Shown: positions 25,538-34,919 of the stretch, one piece after another
How positions within the stretch are numbered: position 1 is the first letter of the stretch
How the letters are laid out: every line of letters begins with the position of its first letter
NCBI GenBank assembly: GCA_010094045.1
Contig: ML986868.1
Span: 1 to 42,801 of the forward strand
Direction: 5' to 3'
Source: Lojkania enalia
Taxonomy: Eukaryota > Ascomycota > Dothideomycetes > Pleosporales
Length of the DNA: 42,801 nucleotides
The notes under the pieces: generated by a model
Databases searched by the model: none
What the model was told of the DNA's origin: nothing
What the model saw: only the letters and a program-made list of their open reading frames with translations
Position numbers and translations under genes: made by a program

Positions 25538-25999
25538 TTACTCCTCTATAGAATCTAGAAGGTCTAATAGTAGGCTATTAGATACCTCTCTAGTCTTCTT
25601 CTTTTCTACTTTCCTTTCCCTTTTTTTCCTCTAGACTCCCTTTAAACTTCTTCTACCTTATTTTTAGCCGCCTAAAAGTACTGTAATATTAGCTTAAAAG
25701 TTAGATACTAGAGTTTTTAAAGCTAAAACCTAATAGAGTAATTTAGTACTCTAGTAGAATAAAGCTACCTAGATACTAGCTATAAGAAGGCTATCTTCCT
25801 AACTTCTTATAACCTGGGCTATAAGTACTAGGCTATAAGTAGACTCTAAAATAGCCTTAAAAGTTACCTTTTTATCCTTTTTATCCCCTATATATTAAGC
25901 TGCTATCTATAGTTTAAGATAGCCTTAGAGGACTAGAAACTCTTCCTTATAATAGAAGGGGATCTATAAATACGTTAGTAGTAAATACTCTACTAGTAT
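25538..25999 (-). pseudogene. Antisense reading frame in chromovirus 3' region, copy C
   Basis: Third copy of the 462 bp antisense frame; stop at 25538-25540, possible start codon (now ATA) at 25997-25999. It ends in REVSNSLLLDLLDSIEE before the stop, like copies A and B. It carries more stops than copy A. Function unknown. Confidence 0.48.
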
Positions 26000-26551
26000 T
26001 AGATGCGATTTATACGGGGTTATACTTTTTATTTTATAAGGTATAATACTCGCATTTTTTTAATTTTAGAGACTAAAAAGAAAATATTATATACCGCCTA
26101 TAAGCGAGTATATATATAGTTTAAAGGTAGATAATCTAGAAGACTTCTAAAGAGGCTTTAGAAAGTAGGTAGAGTAGTATATTAATTAATTTTTTCTATA
26201 AGATATATAATAATATATATAGAGTAGAAGTTATTATTTAGTTAAAGAAGCTTAGTTAATAGTAACCTAGTAATATACTAAAACTAGTAAACGTTTATTA
26301 TTATATGCGATAAAATTGCAATATTAATAAACTATTATAATAGTAGTTACTAGCTAATATATAGGTTAATTATATTTACTATAAAAAAAACCTTACTTAA
26401 TATTACGTTAATAAATATATTTCTATAAGTAACTACGTATATTAGCTCTTACTAGTAAATACCTTTTTAAAGAAATTTCTTTATACTAGAACCTATTTAT
26501 AATAGCTCTAATTCCCTCTTAAACCAGTGTAGATAGGGACTATTAGCCTAT
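26000..26551 (+). other. Non-coding 3' segment of copy C
   Basis: Equivalent to 3176-3759 of copy A, somewhat shorter. No gene seen. Confidence 0.6.
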
Positions 26552-26565
26552 AAAGAGGGGGGTAG
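26552..26565 (+). promoter_or_regulatory. Polypurine tract, copy C
   Basis: AAAGAGGGGGG then TAG, adjacent to the 3' LTR, as in copy A. Confidence 0.78.
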
Positions 26566-26824
26566 TATAATAATATAAAGAAATCGTTCTATAAAAAGCT
26601 TTATCTTTTTACTTATCTTATCTTACCCTTAGTTCTACCTCTTTTCCTATCTATATATAGTTGTATACTCTCTTATAAGTAGCTTAGTAGTTCTTCTATA
26701 TCCTTTCGTATAAGACCTATAGGTGTTAATAGAATTTCTAGATCTCTAATTCCTATATACTTCTATATACCTCTAAATAGATTTATATTATATTTAGACC
26801 TATTATCTTACTTATACTATTATA
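26566..26824 (+). repeat. 3' LTR of copy C (259 bp form)
   Basis: Carries the same 20 bp deletion and the same TAGATAGGAAAAGG variant (here on the complement) as the 5' LTR of copy B. The outer flank ATAAA (26825-26829) equals, in element orientation, the flank of the copy B 5' LTR. Confidence 0.93.
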
Positions 26825-27420
26825 ATAAAAGATATTTAAGTTAACTATAAAAAGCTATAAAGGTTAGAGTTGTAAGGTTATTAAATATAATTTAGTCTTC
26901 CTACTATTCCTCTCATTTAGTAGACTATCTGCAACTAAACGGGCTTAGTAGTTTAATCTTAACTAAGCTGCTAAGTTATTTATATAACTTATTCTACTCG
27001 CTTACCTATATAAAGTTCTATACTTTAATTAGCTCTAGTATAAGAAGGTTTATAATACTACCCCTCCTCTTTAAACTCTTAGCTTAAGAGTTATTCTATT
27101 TCTCTTAATTATATAGTAAGGCTAGTAAGCTACTTATATATTCTTTATATACCTTTCTAATACCTCTTTTTTAATATTCTATATTAAGTCGCTATTACTA
27201 TACTAATCGTATTAATTCTACTAGTTTAATTATAATACTCTATTTTTATTATTCTTATAAAAGGCTAATATATAAAATTAATAAAAAGGAGACTCTAAAA
27301 TAATTATATTATTCTAAATACCTTTAATCTAATATATAGTTATTTTATAATATTTTCTATAATATTTAAGATGTTTATATATTTTAATTTCTTTATTAGT
27401 TTATAATATTTATATATAAT
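26825..27420 (+). other. LTR-like / non-coding stretch
   Basis: Follows the ATAAA flank of copy C. It contains TATATAAAG near 27015 and pyrimidine-rich stretches; no coding frame is convincing. Its position upstream of gypsy-3 and the proposed junction with 11528-11650 suggest the remainder of a 5' LTR plus leader of gypsy-3. This is inference; no second LTR was found to pair with it. Confidence 0.35.
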
Positions 27421-27426
27421 AGTAGA

Positions 27427-27870
27427 ATATTAAAATAAGAAGGTTAAGAAATTAGATTACTAGTTTCAGCTAGCTGAAGAGAAATATTAAAAGATCCTAG
27501 ATTAGTTAGAAGATATAAATAGTAAAGTAGTAGTAGTTTAGATAAAAATTTAACGTCTTTAGAAGATTTATAAATAAGTAAAATATAGGTAGGTAGAGGG
27601 TTATAAATATATATAGAAGCAGCTTAAAGAAGAGAAAGAGGTAGATTATAAGGTAGATCTTCTTTTTAAGGTAAAGTCACCTCTTATAATATAGCTAATA
27701 TTATTTAATTCTACTATTCTATCTCTAAGTTTTTTTCGCAAGTTTAGGTTTTATAATATACCTATAATATTATAGAGTTAATATTTTCTTCTAATTTTTA
27801 GATACTATTTTATAAGTTTCTATATTTATTTATTTCTAACTATTTAATTAGATAGTATTATTTACTATTC
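27427..27870 (+). pseudogene. Unassigned coding-like remnant, coiled-coil character
   Basis: I do not recognise this. One plus-strand frame has only TAG/TAA stops and reads as a Lys/Glu/Gln-rich, coiled-coil-like segment (LAEEKY*KILD*LEDIN, then *VEGYKYI*K*LKEEKEVDYK). SPLII*LILFNSTIL and a more hydrophobic part follow. Reading continues across transposon 3 once it is removed (DSIIYYSIIRYLI). It could be an N-terminal part of gypsy-3 gag or an unrelated gene broken by the transposon. Confidence 0.4.
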
Positions 27871-27879
27871 TATAATATA

Positions 27880-29741
27880 TAGTATAAGCGAGCTAATTAC
27901 CTAAGTAAGCTATTTATAATACTAAAACTCTACTAAAATTATAATAATTATACTTTATAATATTATACTATAACTAATAACTGTAGAATTAATTTAGAAA
28001 GAAGCTAGAATATAGCTTATACTTTAAGCTTTTTAATAAAATATAATACTAACTATATATTATATTATATTAATCTATAATATCTTCTAAAGTATATTTA
28101 GTATATAAAGGTAAGAAATAGCTCTATAACATAATTGCTAGCCTAATTTAATAAAGCTTAATAAGATTAAGAAGTAGGTAATTGTTTAGTATATACTAGA
28201 TCTAGATATAAGAGGATTTCCGCCGCAGTTTACTACTATTTAAAATATAGCTAATTTACTACTAGCTGCATACTCTACTAGCTAGGTTAAAAAGAACTAG
28301 ATAGAGAACTTTATTAAATATATATCTAAGCTTAAGGTTAAATTTAATTAAAAGTACAACTATTTAAGAGCTAAATATAATAATCCTAAGGTTATAAGAG
28401 GCTAGTTCTACCTTATATAGAAAATAAAGGCTAAGTATAGTATTATTAATAAAGATATATATAACTTCGATAAATTAAGCTTTATAATAAGCGTAATATT
28501 AATAGAAGTAGTAGTTACTAGCTCTAAGAGATAGAATTAACTAAAGCAGCTCTAGCTAGATAATTATAAGTAGACTATAGTTATCTAGAGTATTAATACG
28601 ATAGAATAGGTAATATTACCTTTTATTATCTTTATAGGTATCTACTACCTCTTTATATAGTATAAAGAAGATAATATTCTACTAACCTAAACTATATAGG
28701 TTACTAATAACAGCTAGATAATAAATAATATTAGTATTAAATAGTTAAAGTACTTTAGTATATATATAAAGAATTGTACTATTAGTATATATTAATTACT
28801 AATTTTTAATAGCTATAAGAGCTATAACTTACTTAAATTTAGGTAGCTCTACGAGGAAAAGAATATTATTACTATCTATATACCTCTATATTTATTATAT
28901 CTATTATAGCTACTAGATATAGGTTATTTTTTACCTTTAAAAACTATATACAGGCGTTAAGTCGAGTAGCTAATATATAGTTATATTAACTATATTATAG
29001 AAATCAAGTTCTTATTCTACTTTAAAGTAGCTTTTAACGTAGTAATTATAAAGAGTAATATCCTAAGTAGCTTTTAAAGTACTAGTCTAGTTCTATTTAA
29101 CTTAAATATAGTACTATTAAAGCTTAAAGTTTAACTATATATACTAATACCTCTTATAGTTAAAAATACCTCTTAGGAGTTAAAAATACTAAGTAATCCT
29201 ATCGAATTTAGGTCTTAATCTATATACGTTTAATTAAAAGTTTAAAAGTATCTAGATAATCTATCTACTTTAATAATAGAAGTATTTAAATAGTTTATAA
29301 AGGGTACTATATATATAATATATAAAAATATACTATTACGCATTTAGGTTATTAAGTTTTAAATAGTTAATAAAGCTATTATATAACGTTAATTATATAA
29401 AAGAAAGTATATATAAAAGAAAGATAACCTAATAATTAAAGAAGGTACTTAATTAACTACTCTAAAAGAGTTTAGTACTAATATTAATAGAAAGAAGAGT
29501 AGAAAGAAGGTGCATATTAATAGAGACCAGCCGATTTAAAGGTACTATAAGTAGTATAGTAAAGTTAGATATAACTCGTAAACGTATAAAAATAATATTA
29601 TAGATATAGAAGAATAGGCTACTATATTATATAGTATAATAGAATATAAGAAAGTATAATATTTTATAAAAAGTAGTTACGATTTTAGTATAGTTTTAGT
29701 ATTATAATCAGCTCGCTTAGGTAATTAGCTTACTTATACTA
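27880..29741 (+). mobile_element. pogo/Fot1-like DNA transposon 3
   Basis: 1862 bp with TA duplications at 27878-27879 and 29742-29743. Inverted ends of about 57 bp share TAGTATAAG, AGCTAATTACCTAAG and ATAATACTAAAACT blocks; they are the best-matched of the three transposons. Its right inverted repeat overlaps the start of the 601 bp duplicated segment at the assembly gap. Confidence 0.93.
27950..29610 (+). pseudogene. Decayed pogo/Fot1-like transposase 3
   Basis: DDE transposase of the pogo/Fot1 type: YILDLDIRGFPP*FTTI near 28195-28240, NIYNFDKLSF near 28460, ILPFIIFIG near 28615, the catalytic segment LLIFNSYKSYN near 28805 (Asp to Asn), YLLYLL*LLDIGYF near 28900 and a C-terminal knuckle near 29535-29590 (YYK*YSKVRYNS*TYKN, Cys and His lost). 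Stops are TAG/TAA. Confidence 0.9.
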
Positions 29742-30323
29742 TACGTTATCTTATACCTTATTATTCTCTTAACTTTCTATTTCTAGTCTTCTCTATATAT
29801 ATATTATAGTAATACTATAATACTTTTATACTTATACTACCCTTACTATAATATTTAAACCAGCTGTTAGTAATAGCTATTAGCTGCTAGTTAGAATATA
29901 ACCGACTTATCTTAACTATAATAGAGGAAGATTTTACTAACCTAGCTAGCCTATATAGTAGTATAGATTTAACTTCTATAAAAACCTATATAATATAGAT
30001 ATTTCTATTCTTTATATAATATTTTAATATTTATATATAGTATATAGTAATAGAGTTAACTATTTAAAATACGATTAACTAACTATATATAAGCATTTAT
30101 AATATTATATTATATTATCTACTATTATATACTATAGATAAGAACGTACTTATTAATATATTTAAAAAAATCTAGAGTAAGCTAGACTCTTTATAGTAGA
30201 AGAATAAGATATTAGTAGAGGCTTTAGTAACCTAGGAAAACTGCTATAAGTTAGACCTTAAAGTAATATAAAGGGAATTTAGTAGCTATTAAATAGCTAC
30301 CTCTCTACTAGCTACTAGTATAT
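29723..30323 (+). repeat. 601 bp segment duplicated across the gap, first copy
   Basis: Identical by eye to 30334-30934 except for GATTT against GACCT near 29970 (two differences). It covers the end of transposon 3 and the start of gypsy-3 gag. Best explained as the overlapping end of a contig. Confidence 0.93.
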
Positions 30324-30333
30324 NNNNNNNNNN
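30324..30333. other. Assembly gap (10 N)
   Basis: Exactly ten N between two copies of the same 601 bp. The round size suggests a placeholder, not a measured gap. Confidence 0.99.
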
Positions 30334-30934
30334 AATTAGCTTACTTATACTATACGTTATCTTATACCTTATTATTCTCTTAACTTTCTATTTCTAGTCT
30401 TCTCTATATATATATTATAGTAATACTATAATACTTTTATACTTATACTACCCTTACTATAATATTTAAACCAGCTGTTAGTAATAGCTATTAGCTGCTA
30501 GTTAGAATATAACCGACTTATCTTAACTATAATAGAGGAAGATTTTACTAACCTAGCTAGCCTATATAGTAGTATAGACCTAACTTCTATAAAAACCTAT
30601 ATAATATAGATATTTCTATTCTTTATATAATATTTTAATATTTATATATAGTATATAGTAATAGAGTTAACTATTTAAAATACGATTAACTAACTATATA
30701 TAAGCATTTATAATATTATATTATATTATCTACTATTATATACTATAGATAAGAACGTACTTATTAATATATTTAAAAAAATCTAGAGTAAGCTAGACTC
30801 TTTATAGTAGAAGAATAAGATATTAGTAGAGGCTTTAGTAACCTAGGAAAACTGCTATAAGTTAGACCTTAAAGTAATATAAAGGGAATTTAGTAGCTAT
30901 TAAATAGCTACCTCTCTACTAGCTACTAGTATAT
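30334..30934 (+). repeat. 601 bp segment duplicated across the gap, second copy
   Basis: Starts AATTAGCTTACTTATAC, inside the right inverted repeat of transposon 3, without the rest of the transposon. It then continues uninterrupted into gypsy-3. That truncated start fits a contig edge, not a biological duplication. Confidence 0.93.
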
Positions 30935-31759
30935 TAATAGTAATAGAACTATTACCTACCCTTAACCTAACTTAGCTTATAACTCTAGCTTCTAAATAGA
31001 TACTTATATTAACTTCTAATCCGCTTAAGACTATATATAACCTATATTTCTATTCTAACTACTTATCTAACCCTTTAATATTCTCTAGTAAATACTTAGA
31101 GCTTTTATACTTTATTAAAAAACTCTACTATAAACTAGAAGAAAATGCTAACTAATACCTAACTAAATATATCTACCTTCTATATATCTATTCCCGCCTA
31201 AAATAAGATCTAGTAATATTAGTTAACCTATTAATAGATAAGGGTATTAACTCTATAGATAGCTTAGTCGCCTTTTTAGAATCTACCTATAGCGACTAAA
31301 ATAAGGAGATTATAGTATAAAATAAGTTAGAAACTTTAAAATAAGGCTAAAGTAGATTTTCTACTTACTTTATTAAATTCCGACGCCTAATTATAGATAC
31401 TAAACTAAATAAGACTAGATAAATTATATATTTCTAATATTCTCTCTTTAATAAGCTCTACCGTACTATAATTAGTATTATAATATCTAGCACCCTAAAT
31501 AACTATACTAACCTAATTTTCCTGTATAATATTAACTTATATTACCTATCTAGTAACTACTATAAATAACTAAAGTATTATACTACTTACTAGAAAGATC
31601 TAAACGCTATAAAACTTAATACTTCTAGCTATATACCTATAGATTTTAATAAATAAGAAAGGTACTACTATAAAAAATACTATTATAAATATAGTAGTAA
31701 GAGATATATTTTACTAGAATATAACGCCCCTCTACTATTAATCTATTAAGGGTTTTAGA

Positions 31760-34450
31760 GCTCTACTATACCCTATAAGTTCTATTTTTAATCCTCTAAT
31801 CGATCCTCTAACTGATCTTTAATATACTCGTTATTTTATAGATAAAGCTATTACTCTTACTCCTAAATATAGCTAGTTTTACTAACTAGAATATTACTAA
31901 AAGATTTATTTTAGAAGTAAATTATTTTTTAGAATTATATTTATACTAAATTTCTATATATTTATAGAACTAGCTTTTATAGAAATAGTTATAAAACTAC
32001 TAGATTCTAGCTTCTTTTTTAATCTATTAAGATTTAGTTTAGTAAGATATTAATATTCTTATTAATATTAGAGCTACTAGTTATAGCTATATCTATAGAA
32101 ACTTTATATATATTCTAAAACTCTAAAAGATATAATTCTTATATAATTTATATTTAACTAGTTTTAATAGAAAAGTTTTCTATAAAAGAACTATCTCTTA
32201 TTTAGTTATTTTAACCCTTTAATACCTAAACTATTTAGAGATAGTATATTTCTATATAACTATATTAGAAAAATACTAGTTAATTCTAAAATAGTTATAG
32301 ATATATAAGTATTATATAAACCTAAATTATAAGGATAAATAGCTAGTCTTTACTACTAATTAATATATAACTTAATACTTATAATCTACTAGTACTACTA
32401 TCTACTAATAAACTATTTAAATAGTTATTAAAGACTATAAACTACTTAAATCTAATATAAAAAGAGATTTTAAAGTAATTAATTTATAATTCTTATATAG
32501 TTTAAAATCTAGATAATATTATTTAAAGCTTTATCTATTAAACTATATCTAATATAATTACTAACTATCTAAAATACTATATTAGTTAAAAGAATTTAAA
32601 ACTAAAACTAATCTAATTTTAGATAAAAATTATAGTTAAAAGGATTTATTTAAACCTAAATATCTAAAGTCTATATTATAGCTAGATATATATTATATAA
32701 GTACTATACTATTAGTTTAACTCTTCTAGTAATCTAACTATAAAATCTTTACTATATTAATAGCTAATATTAATAAGATTCTAGCTCTAAAGGTATATAT
32801 TAACCCTATTACTAAACTACTTAAAGAATACTATAACCTATTATCTATCTTTTTATATAAGAATATAGATAAGTTACCTAAATAATAACCGTATAATTAT
32901 AAGATTAAACTAGAGAATAGTAAGTAAGCTAATTTTAATTTACTCTATAAAATATTCTAGAATAAGTTAAAGGTACTAAAAAAATATTTTAATAAGAACT
33001 TATCTAAGAGATTTATTAGAGTAAGCTTATTACTAGTAGTTATATCTATAATTTTTATAAAGAAATTTAGAAGTAATTTCTAATTCTATATAAACTATAA
33101 AGCTTTAAATACTATTACTATTAAGAATTAATATCTAATTCTACTAATCTAAAAAATATTAATTTAATTTAGTAAGACTAAATACTATATAAAACTTAAT
33201 AGTATTACTATATTTAATAAGCTAAAAATTACTAAAGGAGATAAATAGAAGATTATTTTTTATATATACTATAAGCTATTTAAATATCTAGTAATATTTT
33301 TTAGCCTAGCTAATATTTTAAATATATTCTAGTATTTTATAAATAATATATTAAGACTATACTTTAATATATTCTATATTACCTATATTAATAATATCCT
33401 AATATTTAGTAAGAATTTAAAGGATTATAAATAGTATATCTAACTAGTCTTTAAAGCTTTAAAAGTAAATAGTTTATAGCTTAATATAGATAAATATAAG
33501 TTCTATTAGTTAGAAGTAATCTATTTAAAGTATATAATTACTATAGAAAGGATTTATATAAACTTAAAAAAGGTAAAAATAATTATTAACTAAGAATACT
33601 CTAAGAATATAAAATATATTTAAGCTTTTATAAGCTTTATAAACTTCTAATAATAATTTATTAGCAACTTTTTATAGAAAGTTTCTCCTTTAATAGCCTT
33701 AACTAAGAAGAATATTTAATTTAACTAGAATAATAGCTATTAATATTCTTTTAACTATCTAAAAGATACCTTTATTTTTATACTAATTTTCTAATACTTT
33801 AACTCTAAATTATTAATAGTAGTAGAAGCTAATATATTTAACTTTATAATAGTCGGCGTACTATTTTAGAAAGGTACTAATAGTAAATTAAAACCTATTA
33901 TCTATATTTCTAAGCGTATAAACCCTATTAAAAGTAATTATAAAATATATAATAAAGAATTACTCGCGATTATCTAATATTTTAAGTAATAGAGGCCCGA
34001 ATTAGAAGGTATAGTATTTTCTATAAAAGTATTAAATAATTATAAGAACCTATAATACTTTATAATAATAAAGTAGTTAAGCTACTAAAAGATCTATTAA
34101 TTAAAATATCTATTAAGGTTTAACTTTAATATTATATACTAACCTAGAAAACTTAGAAAGAAGTCTAATATCTTAACTTAAAAGTTATAAGATAAACCTA
34201 TATAAGAAGAGGTTTCCTTTAATATATAAATATAGAGAATATAGATTAATTTATTATATCTTTATATACTAGTAAAATATTAAGTATATATTACTAATTA
34301 TATATAGAGGAATAGATATTTTAGAGATATTCTATAAGTAATAGTAAGTAATAGGCGGAGAGAAGAAGTAAGTAAGGTAGATATCTTAGGTTTCTATAGG
34401 TAGGGTTTATATAAATAGATATAAGTTATAGAAGAAATAGGTTAAATAGT
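31760..34450 (+). pseudogene. gypsy-3 pol remnant: protease, RT, RNase H
   Basis: Protease site LLDSS at about 31997-32011. RT: LPK**PYNYKI near 32873, KKYFNKNLSKRFIR near 32975, FYINYKALN near 33090, FNKLKIT near 33213 and the active site YINN at 33384-33395, where both catalytic Asp are Asn. RNase H about 33805-34010 (VVEANIFNFIIVGVLF, YISKRINPIKSNYKIYNKELLAII). After about 34200 the frame weakens, and no integrase domain was found before the helicase unit begins at 34575, so the 3' end is deleted. Confidence 0.85.
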
Positions 34451-34574
34451 ATAATCTATTATATTCTAGAGGGGTTAGTAGTAATAGAATAGTTTTATCT
34501 TTAATTTTTCTATTTTATATAACCTTTACAGTTCTTCTATAATTTTCCCTACTATAATAGAAGGGAAATATTTC
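34451..34574. other. Junction between gypsy-3 and helicase unit
   Basis: Short non-coding stretch with no recognised feature. It contains TTCCCTACTATAATAGAAGGGAAA (34544-34567), an inverted repeat. It differs from what precedes the second helicase unit. Confidence 0.5.
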
Positions 34575-34590
34575 TATCTAATATAAGGCG

Positions 34591-34610
34591 ACGAATTAGG
34601 CCTAATTCGT
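34591..34610. repeat. Perfect 20 bp palindrome, unit 1
   Basis: Half-site ACGAATTAGG followed by its complement. The equivalent palindrome in unit 2 has half-site ACGAATCGGG, so the CG-to-TA change happened on both arms. See finding. Confidence 0.9.
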
Positions 34611-34619
34611 AATAGATTA

Positions 34620-34643
34620 GGTATAGTACTATAGTACTATACC
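34620..34643. repeat. Perfect 24 bp palindrome, unit 1
   Basis: Half-site GGTATAGTACTA followed by its complement, 9 bp after the first palindrome. In unit 2 (38145-38170) it is nearly perfect with one mismatched pair. A third inverted repeat, GGGTAAT/ATTACCC, follows at about 34658-34682. Confidence 0.88.
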
Positions 34644-34919
34644 CGAAATAGGTTGTTAAAAGAGGGTAATTTATCTAACTATTACCCCCCTAATTTATTT
34701 ACAACTAGTACTTTAACTGTAATACTTTATATATAAAAACTATTTAGTAGAGTTTATTTATTCTACTTATAATACTATATTATCGTACCCGTACTAGTAT
34801 AGAGCTATAATAAAGTTAGAAGAATATAGTTCTACTAAGATATATAAATGCTTAAACCGAGGGCATAATACTATATTTATAGTAGAAAGACCCGTATATA
34901 AGTAAATAGAATAGTACTA

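Larger units (their letters stand above)
19685..26824 (+). mobile_element. Ty3/gypsy chromovirus, copy C (full length)
   Basis: A 7140 bp plus-strand element: 5' LTR (19685-19963), leader, gag, pol with chromodomain, antisense frame, 3' segment, polypurine tract, 3' LTR (26566-26824). Its LTRs are of different length classes (279 and 259 bp) and its flanks differ (CCTTT left, ATAAA right), mirroring copy B. This is the best copy for reading the domain order. Confidence 0.94.
29745..31740 (+). pseudogene. gypsy-3 gag remnant (spans the gap)
   Basis: When one 601 bp copy is ignored, a single frame runs from an N-terminal coiled-coil-like region (NVLINIFKKI*SKLDSL, ILVEALVTQEN) through the capsid core (YLELLYFIKKLYYKLEEN, FSTYFIKFRRLI, about 31090-31400). 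It ends in a zinc knuckle near 31660-31720 (RYYYKKYYYKY...ILLEY, Cys and His mutated to Tyr). The architecture is that of Ty3/gypsy gag. Stops are TAG/TAA. Confidence 0.78.

Noticed and set aside
29723..30934. 601 bp direct duplication as a biological repeat
   Set aside because: Flanks a 10-N placeholder, is nearly identical in a region where real repeats are strongly diverged by RIP, and begins inside a truncated transposon end. An assembly overlap is simpler.
29745..34450. Copia-type (Ty1) element
   Set aside because: Considered because of the gag layout, but RT is followed by RNase H with no integrase before RT, and the RT and RNase H motifs are of the gypsy type.
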